64,000 nt of DNA from Streptomyces hiroshimensis (GCF_014650335.1 NZ_BMUT01000011.1:248001-312000), one strand, 5' to 3'. Shown: positions 46,040-55,211, counted from the first letter of the stretch. Translations and numbers: made by a program. Notes: generated by a model not told the origin, from the letters alone.

Positions 46040-49000
46040 AGGGCAGCCCGGCGCGTAGGGAACGTCCGGCAGCAGGCGCTGCCAGAGCGGCCGGTCCGTG
46101 GCGCTGCCCAGCGCCCTGCAGGTACGGGCGAGGACGGTCGGTACGTCCAGGTCCCACCAGCGCACGGTCCCGTCCTCCGCCACGGACACCACCGGTCCGC
46201 CGTCACCGAGGAAGGCCGCGGCCCGGACGCGGTCGGTGTGGCCGGTCAGGGTCAGCAGCAGGCGGCCGTCGTGCGGGTCCCAGATCCGTACGGTGTTGTC
46301 GCGGCCGGTGGTCACCAGCCGGGTGCCGGCGGGGTTGAAGGCCGCCGACGTGACCGGGCCGGTGTGTCCGGCCAGGGTCCGCAGGCTCTTGCCGGCGGCG
46401 GGGTTCCAGAGCTTGACGGTGTGGTCGCGGCTCGCCGTGGCGAGGATGCCGTCCCGGCTGAAGGCCAGGCCGAAGACGGTGTCCTCGTGTTCCGTCAGGC
46501 TGCGCAGCACACGGCCGTCGGAGTAGCGCCAGATGCGGACGGTGTTGTCGAGGCTGCCGGTGGCGAGGGTGTCCCGGCCGAGGAAGAGCACGCGGTAGAC
46601 GCCGTCGTCGTGGCCGGGCAGCGTGCGCTCCTCCAGGGCCGCGTCCCCTGCGAGCCGCCACAGTTTCGCGTTGTGGTCCTCGGAGGCGGTGGCGAGCGCT
46701 CCGGCGTCGCCGGGGCGGAAGGCGAGCGAGGTGAGTGCCCGGCCGTGCGCCCGCCAGCGGTGGAGCGGGCGGCGGAGGTCCGCGGTGCCCCACACGGTGG
46801 CGGTGCCGTGCTCGTCGCCCGCGGCGACCAGCGACCCGTCGTGGCTGAACGCCACTGCGCGCACCGGGTCGCGCCCGGCCTGCACCGTACGCAGGCTGCG
46901 GTCGGCGGTGCGCAGCAGACGCAGCGTGCCGTCCCGCCCTGCGAGGGCGAGCAGGGAACGGTCGGGGCTGAGGGTCCCGTCCTGCCAGGCCGAGCCCGGC
47001 AGCGGGGTGGTGACGGCGGCCTGAGGGGTCCACAGGCGCACCGAGCCGTCCTCCCCGGACGTCGCCAGGGTGCGGCCGTCGGGGGAGTAGGCGATGGCGT
47101 AGACGGGGCCGATGTGGCTGGCGAGCTGCGCGATGCGGCGGTGCTCGGCGAGGTCCCAGATGGCGGCGGTGTCGTCCTGGCTGGCTGCGGCCAGTCGGCT
47201 GCCGTCGGGGGAGAAGGCCACGCTGAAGACGGAGTCGGAAGGCCCTTCGAGGGCGGCCTCGCGCGTGCCGCTGCGGGTGTCCCACAGGCCGATGCGGTTG
47301 AGCCACTCGCCGGTGGCCAGGCGGCGCCCGTCCGGGGAGAAGGCGAGGGCCCGTACGCGGCCGAAGTCCCTGCTGCCGACGACCCTCGACCGCCCGCTGC
47401 CCACGTCGAGCAGCCACACCCGCCCGTCGAAGCCCGCGGCCGCGACCTGTGCGCCGTCCCCGCTGACGGCGGCCGCGTACAGCCATCCCAGGCCGACGTC
47501 CCGGACCTCTGTGCGGGCCCGCCCGCCGCCCAGGTGCGTCAGGCGCACCGTGCCGTCCTCGCCCGCCGTCACCAGCAGGTCCCCGCGGTCCGACAGGGCC
47601 GCTCCCCGGACGGTCCCGCGGTGCCTGCTCTCCGGGGGCAGCGCCACGGTGCGGCCGCCCGTGCCCTCCCGCAGGGTCACGACACCCGCCTCGTCCCCCC
47701 AGGCGGCCAGGTTCCGCTGCCGGGCCGAGGCCAGCGCGCGCACCGCCGCCCCGCACCTCGCCACCGCGACCTGCCGGCGCGTGCGCACGTCCCACTCCCG
47801 GACCGTGGCGTCCGCACCCGCCGACAGCAGCCGCTTCCCGCCCGGCAGCCACGCCACGGCGTGGGCGCGCTTGCGGTGGCCGGGCAGCCGCCCGGCGTAC
47901 GGCTGCGCCTGCGTGCTCAGTACGGCGCTGGCCGCGGCCGGGGTGTGGGCGTCCCGCCAGGCTCCGGTCGCCAGCAGCATCGCCACCTCGGGCCGGGGCG
48001 CGCCGCCCGAGACGGCGCGGAAGGCCAGCTCCTCCGAGCGGGCCACGTGCCGCTCGGCCTCCGCCCGCAGACCCTGGTGCACCGCCGTCACCCCGCCGGC
48101 CAGGGCCAGGGCGAGGAGGACGGCCAAGGACACCAGCAGCCGGTACAGGCGCCGGGCCCGGCGCCGCTCCGCCTCCTGTTCGGCGGCGGCCAGCGCGCCC
48201 GCCGCCGCCAGGAACGCCCGCTCGACGCCGCCCACCGCGGCCAGGGGGTGGCAGGCCGTCTCCCGCGCGGCCGCCAGCCTGCTGCCGCGCGGCAGCAGGG
48301 CGGGGTCGCGCCCCTCGGCCTCCCACTGCCCGGCCGCGGCGCTCAGCTGCTGCCAGCCGTGCAGGGCCGCCGCGTCGGCCTCGATCCACCCGTGCAGCCG
48401 CGGCCAGGCTCGCAGCACGGCCTCGTGGGCCAGCGTGACCCGGTCGGCGTCGACGGTCAGCAGCCGCGCGCGGGTGAAGGCCTCCACCACCTCCGGCGCC
48501 GCCCCGGCCTGCTCCCCGAGGTCCTGCGACAGGCGCTCGCGCGACACCCTCAGGCGCGCCGACCGCCCGTCCTGGTCCACCCGGACCAGCTGCAGCAGGA
48601 CCGCCCGGGCGGCCTCCCGGCAGCCGGGGGACAGACGCCCGTACGCCCGCTCCGCCGTCGCCGCGACCGCCCCCGCGATCCCGCCGGCCTGCTGATAGCC
48701 CGCCACGGTCAGGAGCCTGCCGCTGCGCCGCTGCCAGGTCGCCAGCAGCGCGTGGGAGAGCAGCGGCAGCGCACCGGGCTCGTATCCGCCGCCCTCCCGC
48801 TCGCCGCCGCCGTCGCCGACGTCGTCCCCGGCCCCCAGGTCACGCAGGATCAGCTCGGCCAGGCCCGGCTCCAGTTCCAGGCCCACCGCGTGGGCGGGCC
48901 GCACCACGGCGTCGCGGAGCTCCTGGGCCCGCAGGGGCTCCAGGGGGAGCTGGCCCGCCCGCAGCGCCGCCGCCAGCTCGGGGAACGCCAGACACCTGCC

Positions 49001-49960
49001 GTAGAAGTCGGCCCGCATGCCCAGCACGACCAGCGCCGCGGAGCCCTCCTGGCCGTCCGCAGGGGCGGGCCCCGTCGCCAGGGCGTGCACCGCGCGGACG
49101 AACTCCGCCCGCTGCCGGGCGTCCGGGCACAGCGTGAAGACCTCCTCGAACTGGTCGACGACGAGCACCACCCGGGCCGGCTCCCCGCCCTCCGCCGCCG
49201 CACTCCCGGCGCGCCGCGGACGGCGGTTCAGCGCGGCGTGCACGGCACGGGCCAGCGCCCCCGCCCCGCCGCGGCCGAGCGCCCTGCGCAGGTGGTCCGG
49301 TTCCGCCGCGACGGCGTCCGCCACCCGGACCAGCAACTCCTCCACGGGGTGTTCCCCGGGGCGCATCGTGACCACCGGCCAGCGGCTCGACCCGGACACC
49401 GGCAGGACGCCCCGGCGCAGCTCGGGCACCAGCCCGGCGTGCAGCAGCGACGTCTTGCCGGTGCCCGAGGCGGCGACCACGGCGACCGGCCCGGAGCCGT
49501 CCAGACGCTCGGTCAGCTGGCGGACGAGTGCGGCCGTCGCCCGGCTGCGGCCGAAGAACCAGCCCGCGTCCGAGGTGTCGAACGCCGCCAGGCCGCGGTA
49601 CGGGCACACCTCCAGCAGCCCGTTGCGCCCGGCACGCCGCCCCTCGGCCGGCTCCGGCACCAGCCCGGACAGCACCCCGCCCGCGCCGAGCGCCTCTTCG
49701 CACCGCCGTGCCACCTCGGGGGTCATCGGCTTCTCGCCGGTCTCGACCCGGCTCAGATAGCCCTTGGTGTAGTGGACGGCCCGGGAGAGCCCGGCCAGCG
49801 ACATGCCCCGCTCCTGCCGCAGCCGCCGCAGCTCCTCTCCCGGCGACGCGGCCACGGACGGCGAGCGGCCGCCCCGGTCACGGTCGTCTCCGCGTGACTG
49901 CACGCTCCCCACACCCTTCCGTCCGAGCTTGCCGGCAGGTCGTATCCGCCAGGCCTGCAT
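46037..49960 (-). CDS. HTH - STAND NTPase - WD40 repeat protein
   Basis: A 1307-residue protein. An XRE-type helix-turn-helix lies at ~41-95 (EELRRLRQERGMSLAGLSRA). The nSTAND1 NTPase starts at CPYRGLAAFDTSDAGWFFGR (119-138) with a P-loop AASGTGKTS (163-171, first Gly replaced by Ala) and Walker B VVLVVDQFEEVF. A transmembrane-like helix near 600-625 (LLVSLAVLLALALAGGVTAV) leads to about 14 WD40 repeats (from ~660), which would fill two seven-blade propellers. ATG at 49960 has GGAG upstream; GTG codons around residue 17-20 are alternatives. Role unknown; such proteins are common in actinomycetes and some act in signalling or defence. The 3' end runs into 8-bp repeats. Confidence 0.9.
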   Translation of the reverse strand: MQAWRIRPAGKLGRKGVGSVQSRGDDRDRGGRSPSVAASPGEELRRLRQERGMSLAGLSRAVHYTKGYLSRVETGEKPMTPEVARRCEEALGAGGVLSGLVPEPAEGRRAGRNGLLEVCPYRGLAAFDTSDAGWFFGRSRATAALVRQLTERLDGSGPVAVVAASGTGKTSLLHAGLVPELRRGVLPVSGSSRWPVVTMRPGEHPVEELLVRVADAVAAEPDHLRRALGRGGAGALARAVHAALNRRPRRAGSAAAEGGEPARVVLVVDQFEEVFTLCPDARQRAEFVRAVHALATGPAPADGQEGSAALVVLGMRADFYGRCLAFPELAAALRAGQLPLEPLRAQELRDAVVRPAHAVGLELEPGLAELILRDLGAGDDVGDGGGEREGGGYEPGALPLLSHALLATWQRRSGRLLTVAGYQQAGGIAGAVAATAERAYGRLSPGCREAARAVLLQLVRVDQDGRSARLRVSRERLSQDLGEQAGAAPEVVEAFTRARLLTVDADRVTLAHEAVLRAWPRLHGWIEADAAALHGWQQLSAAAGQWEAEGRDPALLPRGSRLAAARETACHPLAAVGGVERAFLAAAGALAAAEQEAERRRARRLYRLLVSLAVLLALALAGGVTAVHQGLRAEAERHVARSEELAFRAVSGGAPRPEVAMLLATGAWRDAHTPAAASAVLSTQAQPYAGRLPGHRKRAHAVAWLPGGKRLLSAGADATVREWDVRTRRQVAVARCGAAVRALASARQRNLAAWGDEAGVVTLREGTGGRTVALPPESRHRGTVRGAALSDRGDLLVTAGEDGTVRLTHLGGGRARTEVRDVGLGWLYAAAVSGDGAQVAAAGFDGRVWLLDVGSGRSRVVGSRDFGRVRALAFSPDGRRLATGEWLNRIGLWDTRSGTREAALEGPSDSVFSVAFSPDGSRLAAASQDDTAAIWDLAEHRRIAQLASHIGPVYAIAYSPDGRTLATSGEDGSVRLWTPQAAVTTPLPGSAWQDGTLSPDRSLLALAGRDGTLRLLRTADRSLRTVQAGRDPVRAVAFSHDGSLVAAGDEHGTATVWGTADLRRPLHRWRAHGRALTSLAFRPGDAGALATASEDHNAKLWRLAGDAALEERTLPGHDDGVYRVLFLGRDTLATGSLDNTVRIWRYSDGRVLRSLTEHEDTVFGLAFSRDGILATASRDHTVKLWNPAAGKSLRTLAGHTGPVTSAAFNPAGTRLVTTGRDNTVRIWDPHDGRLLLTLTGHTDRVRAAAFLGDGGPVVSVAEDGTVRWWDLDVPTVLARTCRALGSATDRPLWQRLLPDVPYAPGCP

Positions 49961-50054
49961 AGCCGCTCCGGGGAAGGCGACTCACCCACGACGGCGACAA
50001 AACAGCCCAACGAGTGACCAATCGCCCCAGATTCGGGGAGTGTGTGCGTGCTTG

Positions 50055-50090
50055 GGGTGTGCCCGGGGGTGTGTCCGGGGGTGTGCCCGG
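50055..50090. repeat. Three 12-bp tandem repeats
   Basis: GGGTGTGCCCGG, GGGTGTGTCCGG, GGGTGTGCCCGG in tandem, between the WD40 gene start and the MarR stop codon. No gene is seen in this 150-bp gap. Confidence 0.85.
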
Positions 50091-50109
50091 CCGGGGCCGG
50101 GACGGCAGG

Positions 50110-50544
50110 TCAGTCGAGCGGCCCGGCCGAGGCGTTGTAGCGCAGCAGATAGCCGGCGAAGCGGTCCAGGTCGGCCTCGTCCCAGTCGGCGAGGCGCTCC
50201 CGGAAGGCCGCCCGGCGGTTGGCGGTGACCTGGGCGAGGGTCCCGGCGCCGCGGGGCGTCAGGTGCAGCACCTGGGCGCGCTGGTCCTCGGGGGCGGGGC
50301 GGCGCTCGACGAGGCCGAGCCGCTCCAGGGCCGCGATCTGCCGGCTGACCGTGGACTTGTCCAGCAGGTAGTGCGCGGCCAGGTCCGTGGCGCGGCACCC
50401 GCCGCGGTCCTCCAGGTGGGCGAGGAGGGTGAAGGAGACCAGCGAGAGCTCGGGATGCATACGGGCCGCGGCCGCCCGGGCGCGGCGCGCGAAGGCGGTC
50501 AGCTCGCGCTGGATGGTCTCCACGGAGGCGTCACGGTCGGGCAC
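50110..50544 (-). CDS. MarR-family transcriptional regulator
   Basis: A 144-residue MarR protein. The winged helix reads SLVSFTLLAHLEDRGGCRAT, DLAAHYLLDKSTVSRQIAAL, ERLGLVERRPAPEDQRAQVL. The start is GTG at 50544, with AAAGGA 8 nt upstream; an ATG nearby is in another frame. Its own promoter, TTTACA (50595-50600) - N17 - TACTAT (50572-50577), is overlapped by a palindrome (50567-50581), so autorepression is likely. The divergent gene is an ABC-2-like membrane protein, a usual MarR target. Confidence 0.9.
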   Translation of the reverse strand: MPDRDASVETIQRELTAFARRARAAAARMHPELSLVSFTLLAHLEDRGGCRATDLAAHYLLDKSTVSRQIAALERLGLVERRPAPEDQRAQVLHLTPRGAGTLAQVTANRRAAFRERLADWDEADLDRFAGYLLRYNASAGPLD

Positions 50545-50566
50545 GGGGACATCCTTTCGAGGTCTG

Positions 50567-50600
50567 GTTGTATAGTACAACTTAAAGGGAAAGTTGTAAA
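50567..50600 (-). promoter_or_regulatory. marR promoter with operator palindrome
   Basis: Promoter TTTACA - N17 - TACTAT read on the minus strand. The palindrome GTTGTA-TAG-TACAAC (50567-50581) covers the -10 box; a further GTTGTA half-site lies at 50593-50598 over the -35 box. The transcript would begin about 20 nt before the GTG start. Confidence 0.7.
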
Positions 50601-50691
50601 AGCCAACCAATTCGGCTCGATCGATTCGGCCCGGCCGATTCCGCCGGGCGATTCCCGGGCCGATCCGCCCGGGAGACCGAGGAAGGACACG

Positions 50692-51732
50692 ATGGGACCC
50701 GCCACCCGCGGCGCGCTGCGCCACGTACTGAGCCACTTGCTCACCCCCTTGCTGATGTGCATCGGGATGGGCCTCGCCTACCTGGGCGCGTTCGCGCAGC
50801 CCACGCCCCACGAACTGCCCGTCGCCGTCGTGGGGTCCGGCCCGGGCGCGCAGACCCTGGCGCGGGGCATCGCCGAGAAGGCGGGGGACCGGCTCGCCGT
50901 CCGCACCGTCGCGGACCGCGACGAGGCCGTCCGCGCGCTCCGCCACCAGGACGTCTTCGGCGCGTACATACCGGACCGCAAGGCCCCCGAGCTGCTGGTC
51001 GCCTCCGCCGGGTCCGACACCACCGCCGTGGCCGTGCAGAAGGTCTTCACGCCCGTCGCCGCCCGCACCGGCGCGCCCCTGAAGGTGACCGACGTCGCGC
51101 CGCCCGCCGAGGGCGACCCGACCGGGCAGGGCATCTTCTTCCTGCTGGTCGCGGTCAGCATCGGCTCGTACGCCTCCGTCGCGGTGCTGGGCGCCGCGGG
51201 CGGCGCGCTGCCCATGCGGCTGCGGGCCGCGCTGGCGGTGGCGACCTCGTTCGTGGTCAGCGTGATCGGCGCCGTTCTGGCCGGGCCCGTCTTCGGCCTC
51301 GTCGACCACGGCCTGTGGGGCCTGTGGGGGATGGCCTGGGCCTACTCGGCGGGCATCCTGCTCGTCGGCGTCGGGCTGCACACCTTCCTCAAGCGCTGGA
51401 CGACGCTGGGCATGATGGTGCTCTTCGTGATGCTCAACTTCACCAGCGCGGGCGGCGTGTACCGGCCCGAGCTGCAGAACGGCTTCTTCGCCGGGCTGCA
51501 CTCCTTCTGGAACGGCGCCGGCTTCGTCGAGGGCACGCGCAGCCTCGTCTACTTCGACAGCACCGGGCTCGGCCGCCACGTGGCGACGCTGGCGCTGTGG
51601 CTGGCCCTGGGCGCGGCCGTGACCGCCGTCGCGTGGGCCGCCGAGGCGAGGAAGGCCCGCACGGCCTCCGCCACCGCCACCGGCTCGGGGCCCGGGGCCG
51701 AGGAGGAGATGGAGGAGACGGTCGGGGTCTGA
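50692..51732 (+). CDS. ABC-2-type/DUF3533-like membrane protein
   Basis: A 346-residue protein with one N-terminal helix (HLLTPLLMCIGMGLAYLGAF), a ~130-residue outside domain (PVAVVGSGPGAQTLARGIAE, AVQKVFTPVAARTG), and five more helices in the second half, the layout of the YhgE/Pip/DUF3533 group. No ATP-binding domain is encoded next to it. ATG at 50692 follows AGGAAGGA. It is divergent from and probably repressed by the MarR protein, which suggests a role in efflux of toxic compounds or membrane stress. Confidence 0.8.
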   Translation: MGPATRGALRHVLSHLLTPLLMCIGMGLAYLGAFAQPTPHELPVAVVGSGPGAQTLARGIAEKAGDRLAVRTVADRDEAVRALRHQDVFGAYIPDRKAPELLVASAGSDTTAVAVQKVFTPVAARTGAPLKVTDVAPPAEGDPTGQGIFFLLVAVSIGSYASVAVLGAAGGALPMRLRAALAVATSFVVSVIGAVLAGPVFGLVDHGLWGLWGMAWAYSAGILLVGVGLHTFLKRWTTLGMMVLFVMLNFTSAGGVYRPELQNGFFAGLHSFWNGAGFVEGTRSLVYFDSTGLGRHVATLALWLALGAAVTAVAWAAEARKARTASATATGSGPGAEEEMEETVGV

Positions 51733-51776
51733 CCCCGGCCGGCCGCCGCGTCGGCAGGGCCGCCCGCCTCACACCC

Positions 51777-52064
51777 TCACAGCGGCCACCCGTACATCGG
51801 CGACCTCCTGGGCTCGGGGGCCGCGCCCACCGCGGCGACGTCGTGCTCCGCGGTGTGCAGGAGCTGTTCGCCGAGGTCGCGCAGGGCCCGCCCCGCCGCG
51901 AACTCGTCCCCGATCGCCGGGATGTCCTTGTCGCCCGGCGCGCACGTGGCGCTCCCGCGGCCCGTGACGGTCGTCGCCCCGGTGTCGAGGGTGGCGCGGG
52001 CGCTCGTCCTGCCGTCCTCCTCGACCAGATCGAGGTGGACGTTCCATTCGGCTGTGTGCGGCAT
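51777..52064 (-). CDS. DUF1876 small protein
   Basis: A 95-residue protein with the DUF1876 pattern: WNVHLDLVEEDGRTSARATL near the start, then TGRGSATCAPGDKDIPAIGDEFAAGRALRDLG. Family members are cytosolic, have a dsRNA-binding-like alpha/beta fold and no known function. ATG at 52064. It lies between two plus-strand transport units on the opposite strand; 44 bp separate its stop from the convergent membrane protein gene. Confidence 0.85.
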   Translation of the reverse strand: MPHTAEWNVHLDLVEEDGRTSARATLDTGATTVTGRGSATCAPGDKDIPAIGDEFAAGRALRDLGEQLLHTAEHDVAAVGAAPEPRRSPMYGWPL

Positions 52065-52283
52065 CGTCGGCTCCTCTGCGCTCGGCCCCTCCGCCTGCCT
52101 CTCCTCCCGGTGGTCTCTCCTCCCAGTCTCTCCCAGCTTCTCCCCTGCGCCGCCGTCCGGCACGGGGACCGGCGCCCCGCCCCGCTGCCGGTCCCCTCGG
52201 CGCCTCCGCCAGCCCTGGCGGCCCGGCGTCGGCTGGCCGAAACTGGACGGGAGACCCCGCCGGCGACGGTCCGGGAGGCGGCA

Positions 52284-53255
52284 TTGGGCGAGCGCACGCG
52301 CAACGTCATCGACATCGTCTCGCTGACCAAGCGCTACGGCCGCACGGTCGGCGTCGAGGGGCTCGACATCGGCGTCGGCGAGGGCGAGGTCTTCGGCTTC
52401 CTGGGGCCCAACGGGGCGGGCAAGACCACCACGATGCGCTGCCTCGTGGGGCTGCTGCGCCCCACCGCGGGCCGGGTCCGGGTGCTCGGCCGCGACCCCT
52501 TCAGCGAGCACCTGCGCCTCGCCCCGTCCCTCGGCTACCTCCCCGGGGAGCTGCGGCTCTACCCCGAGCTCACCGGCCGCGAGACCCTGCGGCTGCTGGC
52601 GGCGCTGCAGGGCGCCCCCGCCCGTCTCCAGGACGAGCTCTGCGAGCGCCTGAGCCTGTCCGGCGCGGACCTGGACCGCACCGTCCGCGCGTACTCGCGC
52701 GGCATGAAGCAGAAGCTGGGCCTCGTCCAGGCACTGCAGCACGAACCCGAGCTGGTGATCCTCGACGAGCCCACCGAAGGGCTCGACCCCCTCGTCCAGG
52801 AGACCTTCTACGCCCTGCTGGCGGAGGTCCGCGCGGCCGGGCGCACCGTCCTGCTCTCCAGCCACGTGCTGCCGGAGGTCCAGCGGACGTGCGAGCGGGT
52901 GGCGATCGTCCGGGCCGGGCGGCTGGTGACCGTCGGGTCGGTGGCCGCCCTCCGCGAGGCCCGGGCCCGCAAGGTGCGCCTGACGTTCGCGGACGGCCTC
53001 GGGCGGCGGCCGCTCGGCGCCGCCGACCGCTGGTCGCCCGCCTGGCACGGCGACCAGGCCGTGCTGATGATCCCGCCCGACCGGACGGTCGCCGCCCTGC
53101 GGGAGCTGCTGGCGCTGCCGGTGCGGGACCTCACGGTGGAGGAGGCCGGGCTGGACGAGGCGTTCCTCGACCTCTACCGGAACGGAATGGTCGTCCGGAC
53201 CGGCCCGGACGACCAGAACAACCAGAACAATCGGAACAGGGGGACGCCCCCATGA
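52284..53255 (+). CDS. ABC transporter ATP-binding protein
   Basis: A 323-residue ATPase of the drug/natural-product export class. Walker A GPNGAGKTT (41-49), signature YSRGMKQKLG, Walker B LVILDEPTEGLD, H-loop LLSSHVLPEV; a ~90-residue C-terminal domain follows. The start is TTG at 52284, with GGAGG (52273-52277) ideally spaced; no ATG or GTG fits as well. The stop overlaps the permease start (ATGA). The Asn-rich end (NNQNNRNR) comes from a short AACAACCAGAACAA-type repeat. Substrate unknown. Confidence 0.92.
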   Translation: MGERTRNVIDIVSLTKRYGRTVGVEGLDIGVGEGEVFGFLGPNGAGKTTTMRCLVGLLRPTAGRVRVLGRDPFSEHLRLAPSLGYLPGELRLYPELTGRETLRLLAALQGAPARLQDELCERLSLSGADLDRTVRAYSRGMKQKLGLVQALQHEPELVILDEPTEGLDPLVQETFYALLAEVRAAGRTVLLSSHVLPEVQRTCERVAIVRAGRLVTVGSVAALREARARKVRLTFADGLGRRPLGAADRWSPAWHGDQAVLMIPPDRTVAALRELLALPVRDLTVEEAGLDEAFLDLYRNGMVVRTGPDDQNNQNNRNRGTPP

Positions 53256-54073
53256 CCGGCCGCTTCCCGTTGATGCGGCTGGCCCTGCAGCGCCGCCGCC
53301 GGATGATCGTCGCCCTGGCCGTGGGCATCGCCGTCTTCGAGGCCCTCATCGTGGTGATCACGACGACCGTCACGCCGGGACAGATCTTCGGCGCGGGCGG
53401 GCGGCAGCCGCCGGGCGTCTTCAGGGCGTTCAGCGGATCGAACGGCGACGTGTCGATCGCCAGCTACCCCGGCCTGCTGGGCGCCGGGCTCACCCACCCG
53501 TTCTGGATCGCCCTGCAGCTGACCGCCGTCGGCTCGCTGGCCGCCGCCGCGGTCGCCGCGGACGTGGAGGCGGGCACCATCGAGCTGCTCATGGTCCGCC
53601 CCGTCTCGCGGGCGCGGCTGCTGGCCGAGCGGACCGCCGCGCTCGTCCTCGTCTCCCTGCTGCTCAACGTGGCCGCGACGCTCGCCGTGTCCGTAGGCGT
53701 GGCGCTGGCGCCCAACCTGCGCGACGCCGTCCCCCAGAGCGGGGTGTACGCGGCCGGGCTGCTGGGCTTCGGCTTCGCGCTGTGCCTGACGGGCCCCGCC
53801 CTGGCCGTCTCGGCCGCGGGCCGCAGCAGGGCACGTGTCGTGGGGACGACGATCGCCCTCGGCGCGGCCGGGTTCGCGGTCAACTTCATCGCCATGGCCT
53901 GGGCGAAGGCCGCGCCCCTGCGCTTCATCAGCCCCTTCCACTACTACACGCCGGGCGACGCACTGGCCTACGGCGCCGTCCCCTGGGGGCAGTTCGCGGT
54001 GCTCGTCGGCGTCGGCGCCGCGGGCGTCCTGCTGGCGTTCGGCCTCGTCGCCCGCCGTGACCTCGCTCCGTGA
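53252..54073 (+). CDS. ABC transporter permease (ABC-2 type)
   Basis: A 273-residue membrane protein with six hydrophobic helices and the ABC-2 coupling region VAADVEAGTIELLMVRPVSRARLLAER, which marks the exporter permease family. The sequence continues with FISPFHYYTPGDAL before the last helix. ATG at 53252 overlaps the ATPase stop codon, so the pair is translationally coupled and forms one transporter, presumably as a dimer of each subunit. No dedicated regulator is adjacent. Confidence 0.92.
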   Translation: MTGRFPLMRLALQRRRRMIVALAVGIAVFEALIVVITTTVTPGQIFGAGGRQPPGVFRAFSGSNGDVSIASYPGLLGAGLTHPFWIALQLTAVGSLAAAAVAADVEAGTIELLMVRPVSRARLLAERTAALVLVSLLLNVAATLAVSVGVALAPNLRDAVPQSGVYAAGLLGFGFALCLTGPALAVSAAGRSRARVVGTTIALGAAGFAVNFIAMAWAKAAPLRFISPFHYYTPGDALAYGAVPWGQFAVLVGVGAAGVLLAFGLVARRDLAP

Positions 54074-54125
54074 GGCGGGCGGGCGCTCTCTGGTGCACAG
54101 GCCGGTCAGCCAGCAGACTCGGGCC

Positions 54126-54908
54126 ATGGAAACCACGGTGCGGGTCAAGGGCGGCGAAGTCTGGGCGGACGACTCGGGGGAGGGGCCGGCAGGGGGAGGC
54201 GTACCGCTCGTGCTGCTGCACTCCGGGGTAGGGGACTCGCGCATCTGGGATCCCGTCCTGCCGCGCCTCGCGGAGCGGCACCGGGTCATCCGCTACGACG
54301 TGCGCGGCTACGGGCGCTCCCCGGCGGCCACGGTGAAGTACTCCCTGATGGAGGACCTGGTGGCGGTCCTCGACCACTTCGGCCTGGACCGGGCCGCCCT
54401 GGTCGGCTCCAGCATGGGCGGCGCCACGGCGGTGAGCCTCGCCCTCGCCGACCCCGGGCGGGTCGCGGCGCTCGCGCTGCTGGTCCCGGGCGTGACGGGC
54501 TACGACGAGCTCGGCTCGCCGCGCGTCATGGCCGAGATCGAAAGGCTGGCCGGGGCGGGGGACATGGACGGCCTCGTGGCCCTGTGCCGGCGGACGTGGG
54601 GCGCGGCCGGCTCCGGCGACGACGCCGAGGCGGTGGCCCGGATACGGGCGGCGCTCCCGGCGTGGTTCTCCAACCACCCTTACCACGTGCCGGACGCCCC
54701 CGCCTTCGGCCGGCTGGGCGAGCTGGACGTGCCGTGCCTGCTGGCGCTGGGCGAGCAGGACCAGCCCGAAGTGGTCCGGTGCAACGAGGAGATGGCCGCA
54801 CGCATCCCCGGCTGCCGCCTGGTCAGGCTGCCCGGATCCGACCACCTGCCGACCCTGCGCGAGCCGGAGACGGTGGCGGGGCTGGTGCTGGAGGTGTGCG
54901 CGGGGTGA
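54126..54908 (+). CDS. Alpha/beta-fold hydrolase
   Basis: A 260-residue hydrolase with nucleophile Ser96 in VGSSMGGAT, an HSG oxyanion segment (LVLLHSGVGDS), acid Asp in ALGEQDQPE and His in PGSDHLPTL near residue 243. This matches hydrolases of the 3-oxoadipate enol-lactonase/haloperoxidase-like group, but the substrate is open. ATG at 54126. It follows the ABC permease by 52 bp on the same strand and may share its transcript. Confidence 0.88.
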   Translation: METTVRVKGGEVWADDSGEGPAGGGVPLVLLHSGVGDSRIWDPVLPRLAERHRVIRYDVRGYGRSPAATVKYSLMEDLVAVLDHFGLDRAALVGSSMGGATAVSLALADPGRVAALALLVPGVTGYDELGSPRVMAEIERLAGAGDMDGLVALCRRTWGAAGSGDDAEAVARIRAALPAWFSNHPYHVPDAPAFGRLGELDVPCLLALGEQDQPEVVRCNEEMAARIPGCRLVRLPGSDHLPTLREPETVAGLVLEVCAG

Positions 54909-55065
54909 CCTGGCGGTCGGCCACGGGGGTTTCCTGGGGAACGCGGTCCGGGACGCGTTCCCTGATCACCCTCCGTGAACCCAAGGGTGAGCTTGAGGGG
55001 TAGACTCGCGCCGGTAAAGCGGCGGACGGCGACAGCCAAGAGGAACAGCCGAGAGGAGGCCCGCC

Positions 55066-55188
55066 ATGAGCGAGAAGCGGGCGGAGCGGCAGGTTGCCCT
55101 CCGGGTGCTGGTCTACGTCTTCGTCACCCACCTCTTCGCCGGTTTCATCTGGTTGCTGTTCTACATCGGCGGCCACGCCGACAAGTGA
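55066..55188 (+). CDS. 40-residue single-helix membrane protein, DUF6126-like
   Basis: A short gene: ATG at 55066 with AGGAGG 7 nt upstream, stop at 55186-55188. A charged start (MSEKRAERQ) precedes one hydrophobic helix (VALRVLVYVFVTHLFAGFIW, residues ~10-29, continuing LLFYIGG). It resembles small actinomycete proteins annotated as DUF6126. The strong ribosome site and amphiphilic layout argue for expression. Function unknown. Its stop lies 31 bp from the convergent phzF-like stop. Confidence 0.75.
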   Translation: MSEKRAERQVALRVLVYVFVTHLFAGFIWLLFYIGGHADK

Positions 55189-55211
55189 TGCGCCGGGCGG
55201 CCCGTCCCCCT

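Noticed and set aside
51440..52330. Frame on the minus strand around DUF1876
   Set aside because: Basic low-complexity translation; the DUF1876 frame with ATG 52064 explains the region.
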